From: an uncultured Clostridia bacterium
GTDB lineage: Bacteria; Bacillota; Clostridia; Christensenellales; Aristaeellaceae
NCBI GenBank assembly: GCA_934631055.1
Contig: CAKTXP010000084.1
Span: 1-9,674 of the forward strand
DNA: 9,674 bases
Reading direction: 5' to 3'
Shown: piece by piece, positions 1 to 5,116 of the stretch
How positions within the stretch are numbered: position 1 is the stretch's first letter
Layout of the letters: every line of letters begins with the position of its first letter
The notes under the pieces: generated by a model
The model's input: the letters and a program-made list of their open reading frames with translations, nothing else
Database searches by the model: none
Told to the model about the DNA's origin: nothing
Translations under genes and position numbers: made by a program

Positions 1-174
1 GCAGGGCTTGATTTGATTGATTTCTATGTTCTTCCGCATTATCTTACAGCACCATTTAAGAAAGTTACCGAGAAAATCATGACTGAGTTTTCGGATTTGA
101 ATCTATGCCCAATTAACAACCGTCAGGGAATTGTAATTGATGGTGAAGGTGCAAAGGTTATTTGTAAAGACTAA
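1..174 (+). CDS. Peptidase S51 / dipeptidase E-like protein, C-terminal fragment
   Basis: The window opens inside this gene. Reading from base 1 gives 57 residues ending at TAA 172-174, starting AGLDLIDFYVLPHY and continuing into a segment with LNLCPINNRQGIVIDG. The pattern 'GL.LIDFYVLPHY' followed by a 'FKK..EKI..EFS..LNL.PI.N.Q.I.V.G' tail resembles the end of the peptidase S51 family (PepE-like, class I glutamine amidotransferase-like fold), whose members cleave Asp-X dipeptides or are uncharacterised cytoplasmic homologues. The catalytic Ser lies upstream of the window, so activity cannot be judged. The segment looks more AT-rich than the genes on the right. No gene follows it directly; a likely terminator lies at 317-366. 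Identification is from remembered family sequence, so the exact subfamily is uncertain. Confidence 0.7.
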   Translation, partial: AGLDLIDFYVLPHYLTAPFKKVTEKIMTEFSDLNLCPINNRQGIVIDGEGAKVICKD

Positions 175-202
175 TTTGAAAATTCAAGTTTGCCACACTC
201 AC

Positions 203-239
203 TCTTGGCAGGGTTTGGAGCAGGCACGCCCCAACAAGA
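203..239 (-). repeat. Dispersed repeat, module-1 hairpin (copy A)
   Basis: The core stem is TTGGAGC (215-221) with GCCCCAA (228-234), containing one mismatch. An outer stem pairs TCTTG (203-207) with CAAGA (235-239). The sequence TTGGCAGGGTTTGG closely matches the start of copy E at 8586-8599. This is the weakest copy of the family. Confidence 0.5.
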
Positions 240-316
240 AGCTGTCCCACGGGGGCAACAATTTTCAAGAATTGAAAATTTGTGGCCACGGGACGATTCT
301 TGCCCTCATAAACAAC

Positions 317-366
317 AGAAAACCCAGAACCGCACAGCTGATTCAGCTGACAGTTCTGGGTTTTCT
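317..366. terminator. Bidirectional rho-independent terminator
   Basis: A perfect 14-bp inverted repeat pairs 317-330 (AGAAAACCCAGAAC) with 353-366 (GTTCTGGGTTTTCT). The 22-base interval contains a small secondary hairpin, AGCTG-ATT-CAGCT (337-349). The A-rich left flank and T-rich right flank would allow termination in both directions. It is the likely end of the transcript of the upstream S51 gene, although it lies about 140 bases past its stop codon. Confidence 0.75.
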
Positions 367-394
367 TGTTAGCGAGTTAAAATACTGTTTTATG

Positions 395-426
395 AAGCCC
401 CTGCTTTTCGAGGGGCGGGGCTTTTT
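395..426 (+). terminator. Second rho-independent terminator
   Basis: AAGCCCC (395-401) pairs with GGGGCTT (417-423), and the plus strand continues into a T run (422-426). It lies only 28 bases after the 317-366 stem and no gene lies between them, so it could be a backup terminator for the same transcript. Confidence 0.6.
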
Positions 427-440
427 ATACGGAGGAAAAA

Positions 441-517
441 CGTTGGGCTGCCGCCCAAACCCGCCTGAGGGATACTATCCCTCAGACTCCCTTCTTCGCT
501 TCGCGGCGGCTTAAATC
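441..517 (+). repeat. Composite intergenic repeat, copy B (three modules)
   Basis: Module 1 is the hairpin TTGGGC-TGCC-GCCCAA (443-458) preceded by CG. Module 2 is a 10-bp perfect hairpin CTGAGGGATA-C-TATCCCTCAG (465-485). Module 3 is the tail TCGCTTCGCGGCGGCTTAAA (497-516). The same order of modules is seen inverted at 2922-2997 and in the same orientation at 8359-8525. The IS630 element begins 11 bases after the tail. Confidence 0.65.
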
Positions 518-527
518 ATTTTTACTA

Positions 528-550
528 TAGCAATCCAACGAATTAGTGCA
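528..550 (+). repeat. IS630 left terminal inverted repeat
   Basis: TAGCAATCC is perfect against the right end. Further in, TTAGTGCA (543-550) matches TAGAGCA of the right end after one gap, giving an imperfect repeat of about 22 bases. It overlaps the stop codon of the transposase (TAA on the minus strand, 545-543). Confidence 0.85.
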
Positions 551-1220
551 AATAATCACAAGATTTGAACCAACCTGAGCAGTCAGAAGGCGAAACAGTC
601 TGAAAAGCACATTGGATTGCGTTTGGAAGAGCATCGAGTGTCCGTGCCTTGAATTTGCGCAGGAAAGACTTCACTTTCGACCAGAGCTTTTCAATGGGAT
701 TCAGGTCGGGACTATACGGTGGAAGATAAATGTATCGAACGCCGAAACTGTCCAGCAGATTTTTCACTGCCTTTGCATGGTGCGACTTCATATTATCCAT
801 CACAAGGACAGAATTGTCCTTTAGATGAGGAAGCAAATCAGTTTCCAGATACCGCTTAAACTTCTCCACAGTTGTTCCACCTGAGAAAGTCGTATAGTGT
901 AGTGTCCCATCCAACTGGATAGATGACAGAATGGTCGTATTTTTCGTCTTGGAAAGTGGTGCGGAATCAACAGCTCTGCTCCCTCCAAGCGAATAGGCAT
1001 ACCGTTTTGTCATATCGGTATTGCAGCCGCTTTCATCCAGAAACACAAGGTCACTTGCCTTGAATCCAGATATAAGACCGTTCCAATCTTTTCTCTTCTG
1101 AGCCACATCGGGGACGCTTCTGTTCGCTGGCATGAAGAGATTTCTTCTTACGGCGATAACCCAATTGCCGAACTGTTTTTCGAACAGTTTCATTGCTGAC
1201 GGTAAGATGAAGGGTTTCAA
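543..1220 (-). CDS. IS630 transposase, C-terminal frame (OrfB, DDE catalytic domain)
   Basis: The frame is open from 1220, but family-like sequence begins only at Asp38 (codon 1109-1107, PDVAQKRKDW), continuous with OrfA after a +1 shift; the first 37 residues are shadow. It carries the RNase-H-like DDE domain that cuts and joins DNA ends. The triad is visible: Asp62 in FLDESG, Asp142 in VMDNMKSHHA, and Glu177 in LPPYSPDLNPIEKLWSKVK. The spacing between the second Asp and the Glu is 34 residues, characteristic of the IS630/Tc1/mariner group. The C-terminus DCSGWFKSCDYLH is also typical. The fused OrfA-OrfB protein would be about 308 residues. It ends at TAA inside the left inverted repeat. 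Confidence 0.85.
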   Translation of the reverse strand: MKPFILPSAMKLFEKQFGNWVIAVRRNLFMPANRSVPDVAQKRKDWNGLISGFKASDLVFLDESGCNTDMTKRYAYSLGGSRAVDSAPLSKTKNTTILSSIQLDGTLHYTTFSGGTTVEKFKRYLETDLLPHLKDNSVLVMDNMKSHHAKAVKNLLDSFGVRYIYLPPYSPDLNPIEKLWSKVKSFLRKFKARTLDALPNAIQCAFQTVSPSDCSGWFKSCDYLH

Positions 1221-1470
1221 TGATCTCCTGCATTGTTATGTCCGGTCTGGTTTTTACAAGCTGGTTAATATTTTCAACTTCTTCCGGGGTCAATGCCGGT
1301 TTTCTTCCGCGAAGGTAGGTTCGAGTTTCAATTGAGCCGGTTTCATCCAATCGCTTTTTCAGGCGGTAGACAGTACTCCGGTTAACGCTGTAGTTCCTTG
1401 CCACTTCCCGGACATTATGACTTCTTTCCAATGCTTGAATCAACAGTTTCCTTGCCTCGTTGTGCAACAT
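1051..1470 (-). CDS. IS630 transposase, N-terminal frame (OrfA, DNA-binding part)
   Basis: OrfA starts at ATG 1470 with an AGAGG ribosome binding site a few bases upstream. Residues about 10-60 form the helix-turn-helix typical of IS630 transposases (HNVREVARNYSVNRSTVYRLKKR), followed by RGRKPALTPEEVENI and a second winged-helix part ending QLGYRRKKKSLHASEQKRP. Together these bind the terminal inverted repeats. Family similarity stops at Pro120 (CCC, 1113-1111); the last 19 residues are out-of-frame translation of the catalytic domain's start. The normal product would be a fusion of residues 1-120 with the downstream frame, made by a +1 shift at CCCC (1113-1110). The other possibility is that a one-base insertion has broken the gene. 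Confidence 0.85.
   Translation of the reverse strand: MLHNEARKLLIQALERSHNVREVARNYSVNRSTVYRLKKRLDETGSIETRTYLRGRKPALTPEEVENINQLVKTRPDITMQEIIETLHLTVSNETVRKTVRQLGYRRKKKSLHASEQKRPRCGSEEKRLERSYIWIQGK
1110..1113 (-). promoter_or_regulatory. Candidate +1 frameshift site (CCCC) in the transposase
   Basis: On the minus strand OrfA reads CGT-CCC-CGA while the catalytic frame reads CCC-GAT-GTG. A tRNA-Pro slipping +1 on CCC-C would join residues KRP to DVAQKRK, exactly restoring the family pattern. A simple one-base insertion into an ancestral CCC gives the same picture, and the sequence alone does not decide between them. Confidence 0.45.
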
Positions 1471-1515
1471 TTGAATCGCCTCTTTGACTTGATTCTACAT
1501 CTTTTGTCAAGCTGC

Positions 1516-1537
1516 TGCTCTATTTTTGGGATTGCTA
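1516..1537 (-). repeat. IS630 right terminal inverted repeat
   Basis: Read on the minus strand from 1537 it starts TAGCAATCC and continues AAAAATAGAGCA, pairing imperfectly with 528-550. A TTGACA hexamer on the minus strand (1510-1505) lies just inside it and could be the -35 box of the transposase promoter. No good -10 box was seen at the right spacing. Confidence 0.85.
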
Positions 1538-1544
1538 TAAGCAA

Positions 1545-1575
1545 AAGCTGCGGCGTTCAATCAACGCCGCAGCTT
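1545..1575 (-). terminator. Terminator of the SH3-domain protein gene
   Basis: A perfect 13-bp stem pairs AAGCTGCGGCGTT (1545-1557) with AACGCCGCAGCTT (1563-1575) around a 5-base loop. On the minus strand it follows the stop codon of the 1589-2740 gene by 13 bases and is followed by TTTTGCTTA. The IS630 target TA (1538-1539) lies just beyond this T tract, so the insertion left the terminator intact. Confidence 0.75.
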
Positions 1576-1588
1576 CTTTATTATTCCA

Positions 1589-2740
1589 TTATTCCGAAAT
1601 CATGATAGATTCCGAGGGTACAAATCCACGCATGAGCGGCTCGGTCAGCGTTTCTACATATGTCCACTCGCTGCCAAACGTTGCCAGGTATCGAACGTCT
1701 TCTCCATCTTTGAGTCGTGCGATTTCCCCTTTTGTCTTCAGCGGATCATCCGTCAGACCGCATGCCTTCGAAACGCTCGCCGGGAGATAGGCTGGTTCCA
1801 GCACCTCCAGCTGGCTTCGATCCTGCACGGCCTCCGCGGGAATATATCCAAAGCGGGACTTCTCGCTGCTGATCGCGTATTGAATCAACACCATGTCGTT
1901 TTCACAGCCGAAAACCTGAATCCAGTCGTTGGTGCTCACGGAAGCCTTGCCGTTTGCCGCCCGATAGTAGCTCTCGGACGGGCCGCTGTACACGGGGTAT
2001 TTTTCATCCTTGCAGAAGCTGCCCGTCTTCCCCTCCGGTAGCGCATCCCGCTGCGTGTTTACAGGCAGCGTCGGAGGCTGCGTCAGCCTCTGCCTGGCTT
2101 TACCGAGGCTTTTCGGGAAGGAATAGATGCCGAACTCATCCAAATCTGTGTAAATTACGCCGGGAACAATCGTCTTTTTCGCGGTTTCGATCTCCGGCTT
2201 ATCCGTTTCCTCGTGATAGCCACGATAGCTAAGTCCATCGCCCGTGGGTTTGATTTCCACAACCTCTGCGGTTCGATCCGCTGTTTGGGGATTCGTATAA
2301 ACATCTGTGAGTATTCTAATCCATTTCATTTTCCATTTCTCTTTTTTCTTTCCCTCGGGAGAAAAACAATACTCCTCGATTCTGTCATCAAAGTGATACG
2401 ATATCACCAAAGTCTCATCCGGGAAATTCAGATTCACGAGTTGATCCCCCGCGTATAGAGCTTTTTCTCGCTTAACGACAAGTCTCCATTCACCCGAGGC
2501 ATTCGTGAACAGGCAGAGAATATTTCGCTCCCCTTTGCTCAGAATCGCCGCAATCACATCTCGCGAAGCACCCCATTCTGTATGACCATCTACTTTGGTT
2601 ACCTCGTAGCTGTCCCACGCTCTGCCCGACAAAATCTCGTTCACACCAGCGGGCAGCCTTTCATCATAGGCCGCCATACTCGCCGCACTGATGCACAGCA
2701 GGCACACAAGCAGCATCCATCCAAGCAAAGTTTTCTTCAT
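1589..2740 (-). CDS. Secreted protein with two SH3-like modules, function unknown
   Basis: The 383-residue protein starts at ATG 2740, behind a good GGAGGG ribosome binding site (on the minus strand, GAGGAGGG then TTCGAC). Residues 1-24 are a signal peptide: MKK, a hydrophobic stretch to CISAAS, and a likely SPase I cut after SMAA. No lipobox is seen, so a soluble secreted or wall-associated protein is more likely than a lipoprotein. Residues 30-230 match no family known to me. Residues about 248-304 (VYSGPSESYYRA ... GYIP) and about 325-381 (YLATFGSEWTYVET ... RGFVPS) look like two bacterial SH3-type modules, which in secreted Bacillota proteins often bind peptidoglycan or peptides. No catalytic domain was recognised. 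The gene stands alone, with its own terminator, between one complete IS and one IS remnant. Confidence 0.75.
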   Translation of the reverse strand: MKKTLLGWMLLVCLLCISAASMAAYDERLPAGVNEILSGRAWDSYEVTKVDGHTEWGASRDVIAAILSKGERNILCLFTNASGEWRLVVKREKALYAGDQLVNLNFPDETLVISYHFDDRIEEYCFSPEGKKKEKWKMKWIRILTDVYTNPQTADRTAEVVEIKPTGDGLSYRGYHEETDKPEIETAKKTIVPGVIYTDLDEFGIYSFPKSLGKARQRLTQPPTLPVNTQRDALPEGKTGSFCKDEKYPVYSGPSESYYRAANGKASVSTNDWIQVFGCENDMVLIQYAISSEKSRFGYIPAEAVQDRSQLEVLEPAYLPASVSKACGLTDDPLKTKGEIARLKDGEDVRYLATFGSEWTYVETLTEPLMRGFVPSESIMISE

Positions 2741-2815
2741 GTCGAACCCTCCTCAATATGATTTGCTTTCCTTATCCAAAGAACGAATGACCACTACCTT
2801 TTCTTCCCAATTGCA

Positions 2816-2887
2816 ACCATTTGTCCAGCAGATTGTTCTGGATGGTTTCGCTTTTGTGGGTATTCGCAATAATTTATTGGATTGCTA
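2816..2887 (+). pseudogene. Remnant of a second IS630-family transposase and its terminal repeat
   Basis: In frame from 2816, the plus strand reads TICPADCSGWFRFCGYSQ and then TAA (2870-2872). This matches the end of the complete element's transposase (TVSPSDCSGWFKSCDYLH). It is followed by TTGGATTGCTA (2877-2887), the outward end of the IS, and by TA (2888-2889). Over the last 32 bases, 26 agree with the inverted complement of the complete element's left end. Upstream of 2816 similarity is lost and no partner inverted repeat was found, so this is a solo end of a related but distinct copy, lying in the opposite orientation to the complete element. Confidence 0.75.
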
Positions 2888-2890
2888 TAA

Positions 2891-2910
2891 ACGACGCGCA
2901 TGCGCGTCGT
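2891..2910. repeat. Perfect 20-bp palindrome
   Basis: ACGACGCGCA is followed directly by its complement TGCGCGTCGT. As RNA it would form an 8-bp GC-rich stem with a CATG loop. It begins one base after the TA that follows the IS630 remnant. It has no clear T run on either side, so it could be a weak terminator, a protein-binding palindrome, or a repeat element. Confidence 0.6.
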
Positions 2911-2921
2911 ATCTCTTAGAT

Positions 2922-3004
2922 AATTAAAACCAGTGCGAAGCGAGGATGGGGTCTGGGGACTGGTTCCCAGACAGGGCTTGGGGCGGTAGCCCCAAACGTT
3001 TCCC
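2922..3004 (-). repeat. Composite intergenic repeat, copy C (inverted)
   Basis: Read on the minus strand it has the same order as copy B: module-1 hairpin TTGGGGC-TACC-GCCCCAA (2995-2978) inside CGTTTGGGG; module-2 hairpin GTCTGGG/CCCAGAC (2972-2966 with 2957-2951); and tail TCGCTTCGCACTGGTTTTAA (2942-2923). On the same strand it begins about 14 bases after the stop of the AlkD-family gene, so its hairpins could also end that transcript, although no T run follows the first one. Confidence 0.65.
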
Positions 3005-3017
3005 CTTATCTGCTCCA

Positions 3018-3692
3018 TTACACTTTCAGCGTCCTGAGATATGCCTTTCGTTCCTGTGGAACGCGATAGCTCTCGATTGCTTTTTGAATCGTCTTGTTAT
3101 GCGTCCAGCGGTCAAGCCGCGGCTGCTGCAAATACGGAATGGAAGCGTCCCACTGCTTTGCCAGCGCGGTGGCGAAAAACCACGCGATCATCATCCGGAC
3201 GTAGTATTCTTCCGAATGGACGCCAGCGGGGAGCTCCAGATATTCGGGCTGAAAGTCTGCATCCAGAAACCACGTCATCAGCATCTCCATGCCGAAGCGG
3301 CAGGTGTAGGGATGCGCTGAAGCTATCCAGCGGCGGATGTGATTGAGCAGGTCGGGCTTGTTTTTTGAAAGCACCTTAGGGGAAAGGATATCGCAGACCG
3401 CCCAGTTATCGACGTAAGGCAGAAACGCGTCGATTGCCTGAACGCAGGCTTCGTAATCGCGTTTTTCGCAGATGAGCAGCGCATGCAGGATGTTTTCGTC
3501 ATAATAGGTATGCGGAACAGCCGCCATGAACGCCTGCGCGGCATCTTCCTTTGCCAGTTGTTTGGCGAGCCTGCGCATATTGGGCGTGCGCACGCCGATG
3601 AACCGCTCCCGCGGGATATTCGGGACGAGCCCGCTCTGAAAATCCGCGTATCCGGTATCCTGCAAGGCGTAAAGCTGTTCCAGAATGCTCAT
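3018..3692 (-). CDS. AlkD-family DNA alkylation repair protein
   Basis: This 224-residue protein is a member of the AlkD/AlkC-like family of HEAT-repeat DNA glycosylases, which excise N3- and N7-alkylated purines in the cytoplasm without flipping the base. Family landmarks are clear: FIGVRTPNMRRLAKQL (31-46), LPYVDNWAVCDILSPK (91-106), YTCRFGMEMLMTWFLD (129-144), YYVRMMIAWFFATALAKQW (163-181), and THNKTIQKAIESYR (197-210). Trp97, Asp101, Arg132 and Trp171 fit the spacing of the Bacillus cereus AlkD residues Trp109, Asp113, Arg148 and Trp187, so the catalytic pocket appears intact. Length is normal. Its ATG (3692-3690) overlaps the stop of the upstream glycosyltransferase as ATGA, so translation is probably coupled. 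A functional link between the two is not obvious. Confidence 0.9.
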   Translation of the reverse strand: MSILEQLYALQDTGYADFQSGLVPNIPRERFIGVRTPNMRRLAKQLAKEDAAQAFMAAVPHTYYDENILHALLICEKRDYEACVQAIDAFLPYVDNWAVCDILSPKVLSKNKPDLLNHIRRWIASAHPYTCRFGMEMLMTWFLDADFQPEYLELPAGVHSEEYYVRMMIAWFFATALAKQWDASIPYLQQPRLDRWTHNKTIQKAIESYRVPQERKAYLRTLKV

Positions 3693-4852
3693 ATCCGATG
3701 ATCCTCGATCGCCTTGCTGTAACTGATCTCCACCTTTTGAGCGAACGCTTCCGTGCCAAAGGGTTTGGCATAATCGGCGGCAGTTGCGGCGATGCGCTGT
3801 CCTTCCTCGCTGAACGCGCGGATGAGCGCCGCCAGAAGCTCTTCGTCGCTGTCGCCGGAGAGAATGCCGCTCACGCCGTCCTCGATGACCCCGTTCAGGC
3901 AGGGGTCGTCAACTGCGCAGACGCACAGTCCGGAAGCCATGGCTTCCACATAGGTCAACCCCTGCGTTTCCGAATGGGAGGCGCTGCAAAACACGTCGCC
4001 CATTGCGTAATAGCGGTCGATCTGTTCCCATGGCTTGGGCCCGACGAGCGTCACGGAATCGGAAACGCTGAGGTCATCCGCCATGCGCTGCAAGTCCTCC
4101 CGAAGCGGGCCTTCGCCGACGATGGCGAAATGAACATCCGGGCAGGCTTCCAGCAGTCTGGGGAACACGCGCATGATCTGGTCGAGGTTCTTTTCCCGCG
4201 CGATGCGCCCGATATTCAGCAGCAGTTTTTTGTCCTCCGGCAGACCGCATTCGCGCCGGGTCGCCATGCGCTCCTGCAGGTCGTGGCGCTCAGGCGAGAA
4301 ACGGGCAATGTCCATGCCGCTGGGGATGATATCGATCGGCGCATCCACGCCGTATCTGCGCAGAAGGTCGAGCGTCTTTTCCGTCGGAGTGATGACCCGA
4401 TCCACCCGGTTGCACCACCACTGGGAATACTTGCGGGTCAGCATGCGGACGGCGTCGTCCGCCACGCCATGGGTCAGGTAGTAGGTATAATCCTCCCAAA
4501 TGGTGTGGTAGGTATGAATGATGGCGCAGCCGAGCGTATCGGCGACGTAACGCCCAAAATAGCCCATCACGAATTCGCTGTTGGTATGGACGATATCGAA
4601 GTCGATGCTGGTCGCTTCCTGAGAGATGGTCGGCGTCGGGATAGCGATATTGCGATCCTTGAGCGCAACGAACGGCGCGCTGGTCAGGTAATGGATATTT
4701 TCCCGCTGGTTCTCCTCCCATCCCTTGCATTTGGGCGCAAAGACGTGAACCTCATGCCCCCGTTTGGTCAATTCGCGCTCAAGCGTCAGGCAGGACGTCG
4801 CCACGCCGTTGATCTCGGGATAAAAGGTATCCGTAAACAGGCCAATCTTCAT
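3689..4852 (-). CDS. Glycosyltransferase family 4, GT-B fold
   Basis: The 387-residue retaining glycosyltransferase is probably cytoplasmic or membrane-associated. The N-terminal acceptor half opens MKIGLFTDTFYPEINGVATS with the glycine-rich NGV loop (15-17). The C-terminal donor half has LLNIGRIAREKN with Arg216 and Lys221 for the nucleotide phosphates, FAIVGEGP (242-249), and the E-x7-E motif Glu295/Glu303 (SETQGLTYVEAMASG). The opening FTDTFYPEINGVATS and HTYHTIWEDY resemble the branch containing 1,2-diacylglycerol glucosyltransferases of Bacillota, which make glycolipids that anchor lipoteichoic acid. Substrate assignment from this is only suggestive. The ribosome binding site AAGGAG lies 8 bases before ATG 4852. 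The gene is first in a two-gene operon with the AlkD-family gene and is probably driven by the extended -10 promoter at 4908-4916. Confidence 0.9.
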   Translation of the reverse strand: MKIGLFTDTFYPEINGVATSCLTLERELTKRGHEVHVFAPKCKGWEENQRENIHYLTSAPFVALKDRNIAIPTPTISQEATSIDFDIVHTNSEFVMGYFGRYVADTLGCAIIHTYHTIWEDYTYYLTHGVADDAVRMLTRKYSQWWCNRVDRVITPTEKTLDLLRRYGVDAPIDIIPSGMDIARFSPERHDLQERMATRRECGLPEDKKLLLNIGRIAREKNLDQIMRVFPRLLEACPDVHFAIVGEGPLREDLQRMADDLSVSDSVTLVGPKPWEQIDRYYAMGDVFCSASHSETQGLTYVEAMASGLCVCAVDDPCLNGVIEDGVSGILSGDSDEELLAALIRAFSEEGQRIAATAADYAKPFGTEAFAQKVEISYSKAIEDHRI

Positions 4853-4907
4853 GGTCTTTCTCCTTTTGCTGCGGGGTGTCTCCCCAACGAATCAGGGGTT
4901 TCATTCT

Positions 4908-4916
4908 ATTATATCA
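4908..4916 (-). promoter_or_regulatory. Extended -10 promoter for the glycosyltransferase-AlkD operon
   Basis: On the minus strand the sequence TGATATAAT matches the extended -10 consensus TGnTATAAT. It lies about 56 bases upstream of the glycosyltransferase start. No good -35 hexamer is present at 16-18 bases, which is common for extended -10 promoters. Confidence 0.65.
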
Positions 4917-5000
4917 TATTCCCCTGTATAGAGCCATATCTAAAAAAGTTTAAGCTTCGCCGCCGGTATTTTTCATCGCAGAAAATCGCCCCGCTTTTGC

Positions 5001-5029
5001 TTGCAAAAACCCCCCGTTTGTGATAGCAT
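5001..5029 (+). promoter_or_regulatory. Promoter for the hydrolase-MATE operon
   Basis: TTGCAA (5001-5006) and TAGCAT (5024-5029) are separated by 17 bases, each matching the sigma-A consensus at 4 of 6 positions. TGA precedes the -10 box, giving an extended -10. The transcript would begin near 5036, about 80 bases before the start codon, and would include the leader hairpin at 5043-5083. Confidence 0.5.
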
Positions 5030-5042
5030 CATAGCAGGAAAT

Positions 5043-5083
5043 GGGCGGGTGCGTTTTGAGTTCATGCAAAATCGCATCCGCCC
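5043..5083 (+). promoter_or_regulatory. Long leader hairpin before the hydrolase operon
   Basis: GGGCGGGTGCG (5043-5053) pairs with CGCATCCGCCC (5073-5083) through 11 pairs, one of them G-U. TTTT (5054-5057) and AAAA (5068-5071) extend the stem after a one-base bulge, leaving a 10-base loop. No T run follows, so it is not a terminator. It ends 33 bases before the start codon, outside the ribosome binding site, and could stabilise the mRNA 5' end or be a protein or RNA binding site. Confidence 0.6.
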
Positions 5084-5116
5084 GATGCACGAAACAGGAG
5101 AAAGTGAGGAATCGCT

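Larger units (their letters stand above)
175..527. other. Gene-free stretch with nested hairpins, repeat copies and terminators
   Basis: About 350 bases between the S51 fragment and the IS630 element hold no convincing gene; the open frames across it run through strong hairpins and have no recognisable product. Contents in order: a module-1 repeat hairpin (203-239), a perfect 9-bp hairpin (260-268 with 272-280, loop GAA) inside a weaker outer stem (243-247 with 290-294), a 14-bp terminator-like stem (317-366), a second terminator (395-426), and a composite repeat (441-517). The 9-mer TTGAAAATT occurs at both 176-184 and 272-280, so AATTTTCAA at 260-268 could pair with either one. Confidence 0.6.
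528..1537 (-). mobile_element. Complete IS630-family insertion sequence
   Basis: This 1010-bp element is bounded by imperfect inverted repeats that start TAGCAATCC at both ends (528-536 and complement of 1529-1537). It is flanked by TA on each side (526-527 and 1538-1539), the target duplication expected of the IS630/Tc1/mariner superfamily. It contains one transposase gene on the minus strand, split into two frames. Intact ends, intact DDE residues and clean TA flanks suggest a fairly recent insertion. It sits 7 bases from the hairpin terminator of the gene at 1589-2740. Whether it can still move depends on the frameshift at 1110-1113. Confidence 0.9.
2741..3017. other. Intergenic stretch with IS remnant, palindrome and repeat
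   Basis: No gene is supported here; the open frames on both strands run through hairpins. It contains, in order, about 70 bases of unassigned sequence that probably includes the promoter of the 1589-2740 gene (no confident boxes seen), an IS630 end (2816-2887), a perfect palindrome (2891-2910), and an inverted composite repeat (2922-3004). Confidence 0.6.

Noticed and set aside
137..514. 125-residue plus-strand frame starting inside the S51 fragment
   Set aside because: It overlaps the end of the S51 frame, runs through two terminators and two repeat copies, and its sequence is low-complexity translation of hairpins.
2794..3018. Short minus-strand frame after the AlkD gene
   Set aside because: It translates the repeat hairpins of copy C and the antisense of the IS remnant; there is no recognisable product.
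4861..4907. Leader hairpins before the glycosyltransferase (GGGG/CCCC pairs)
   Set aside because: Stems of only 4 bp with alternative partners; too weak to call a regulatory structure.
3698..5023. 441-residue plus-strand open frame opposite the glycosyltransferase
   Set aside because: It is the antisense shadow of the GT4 gene, whose conserved motifs are beyond doubt, and it has no family-like sequence. High GC makes long antisense frames common.
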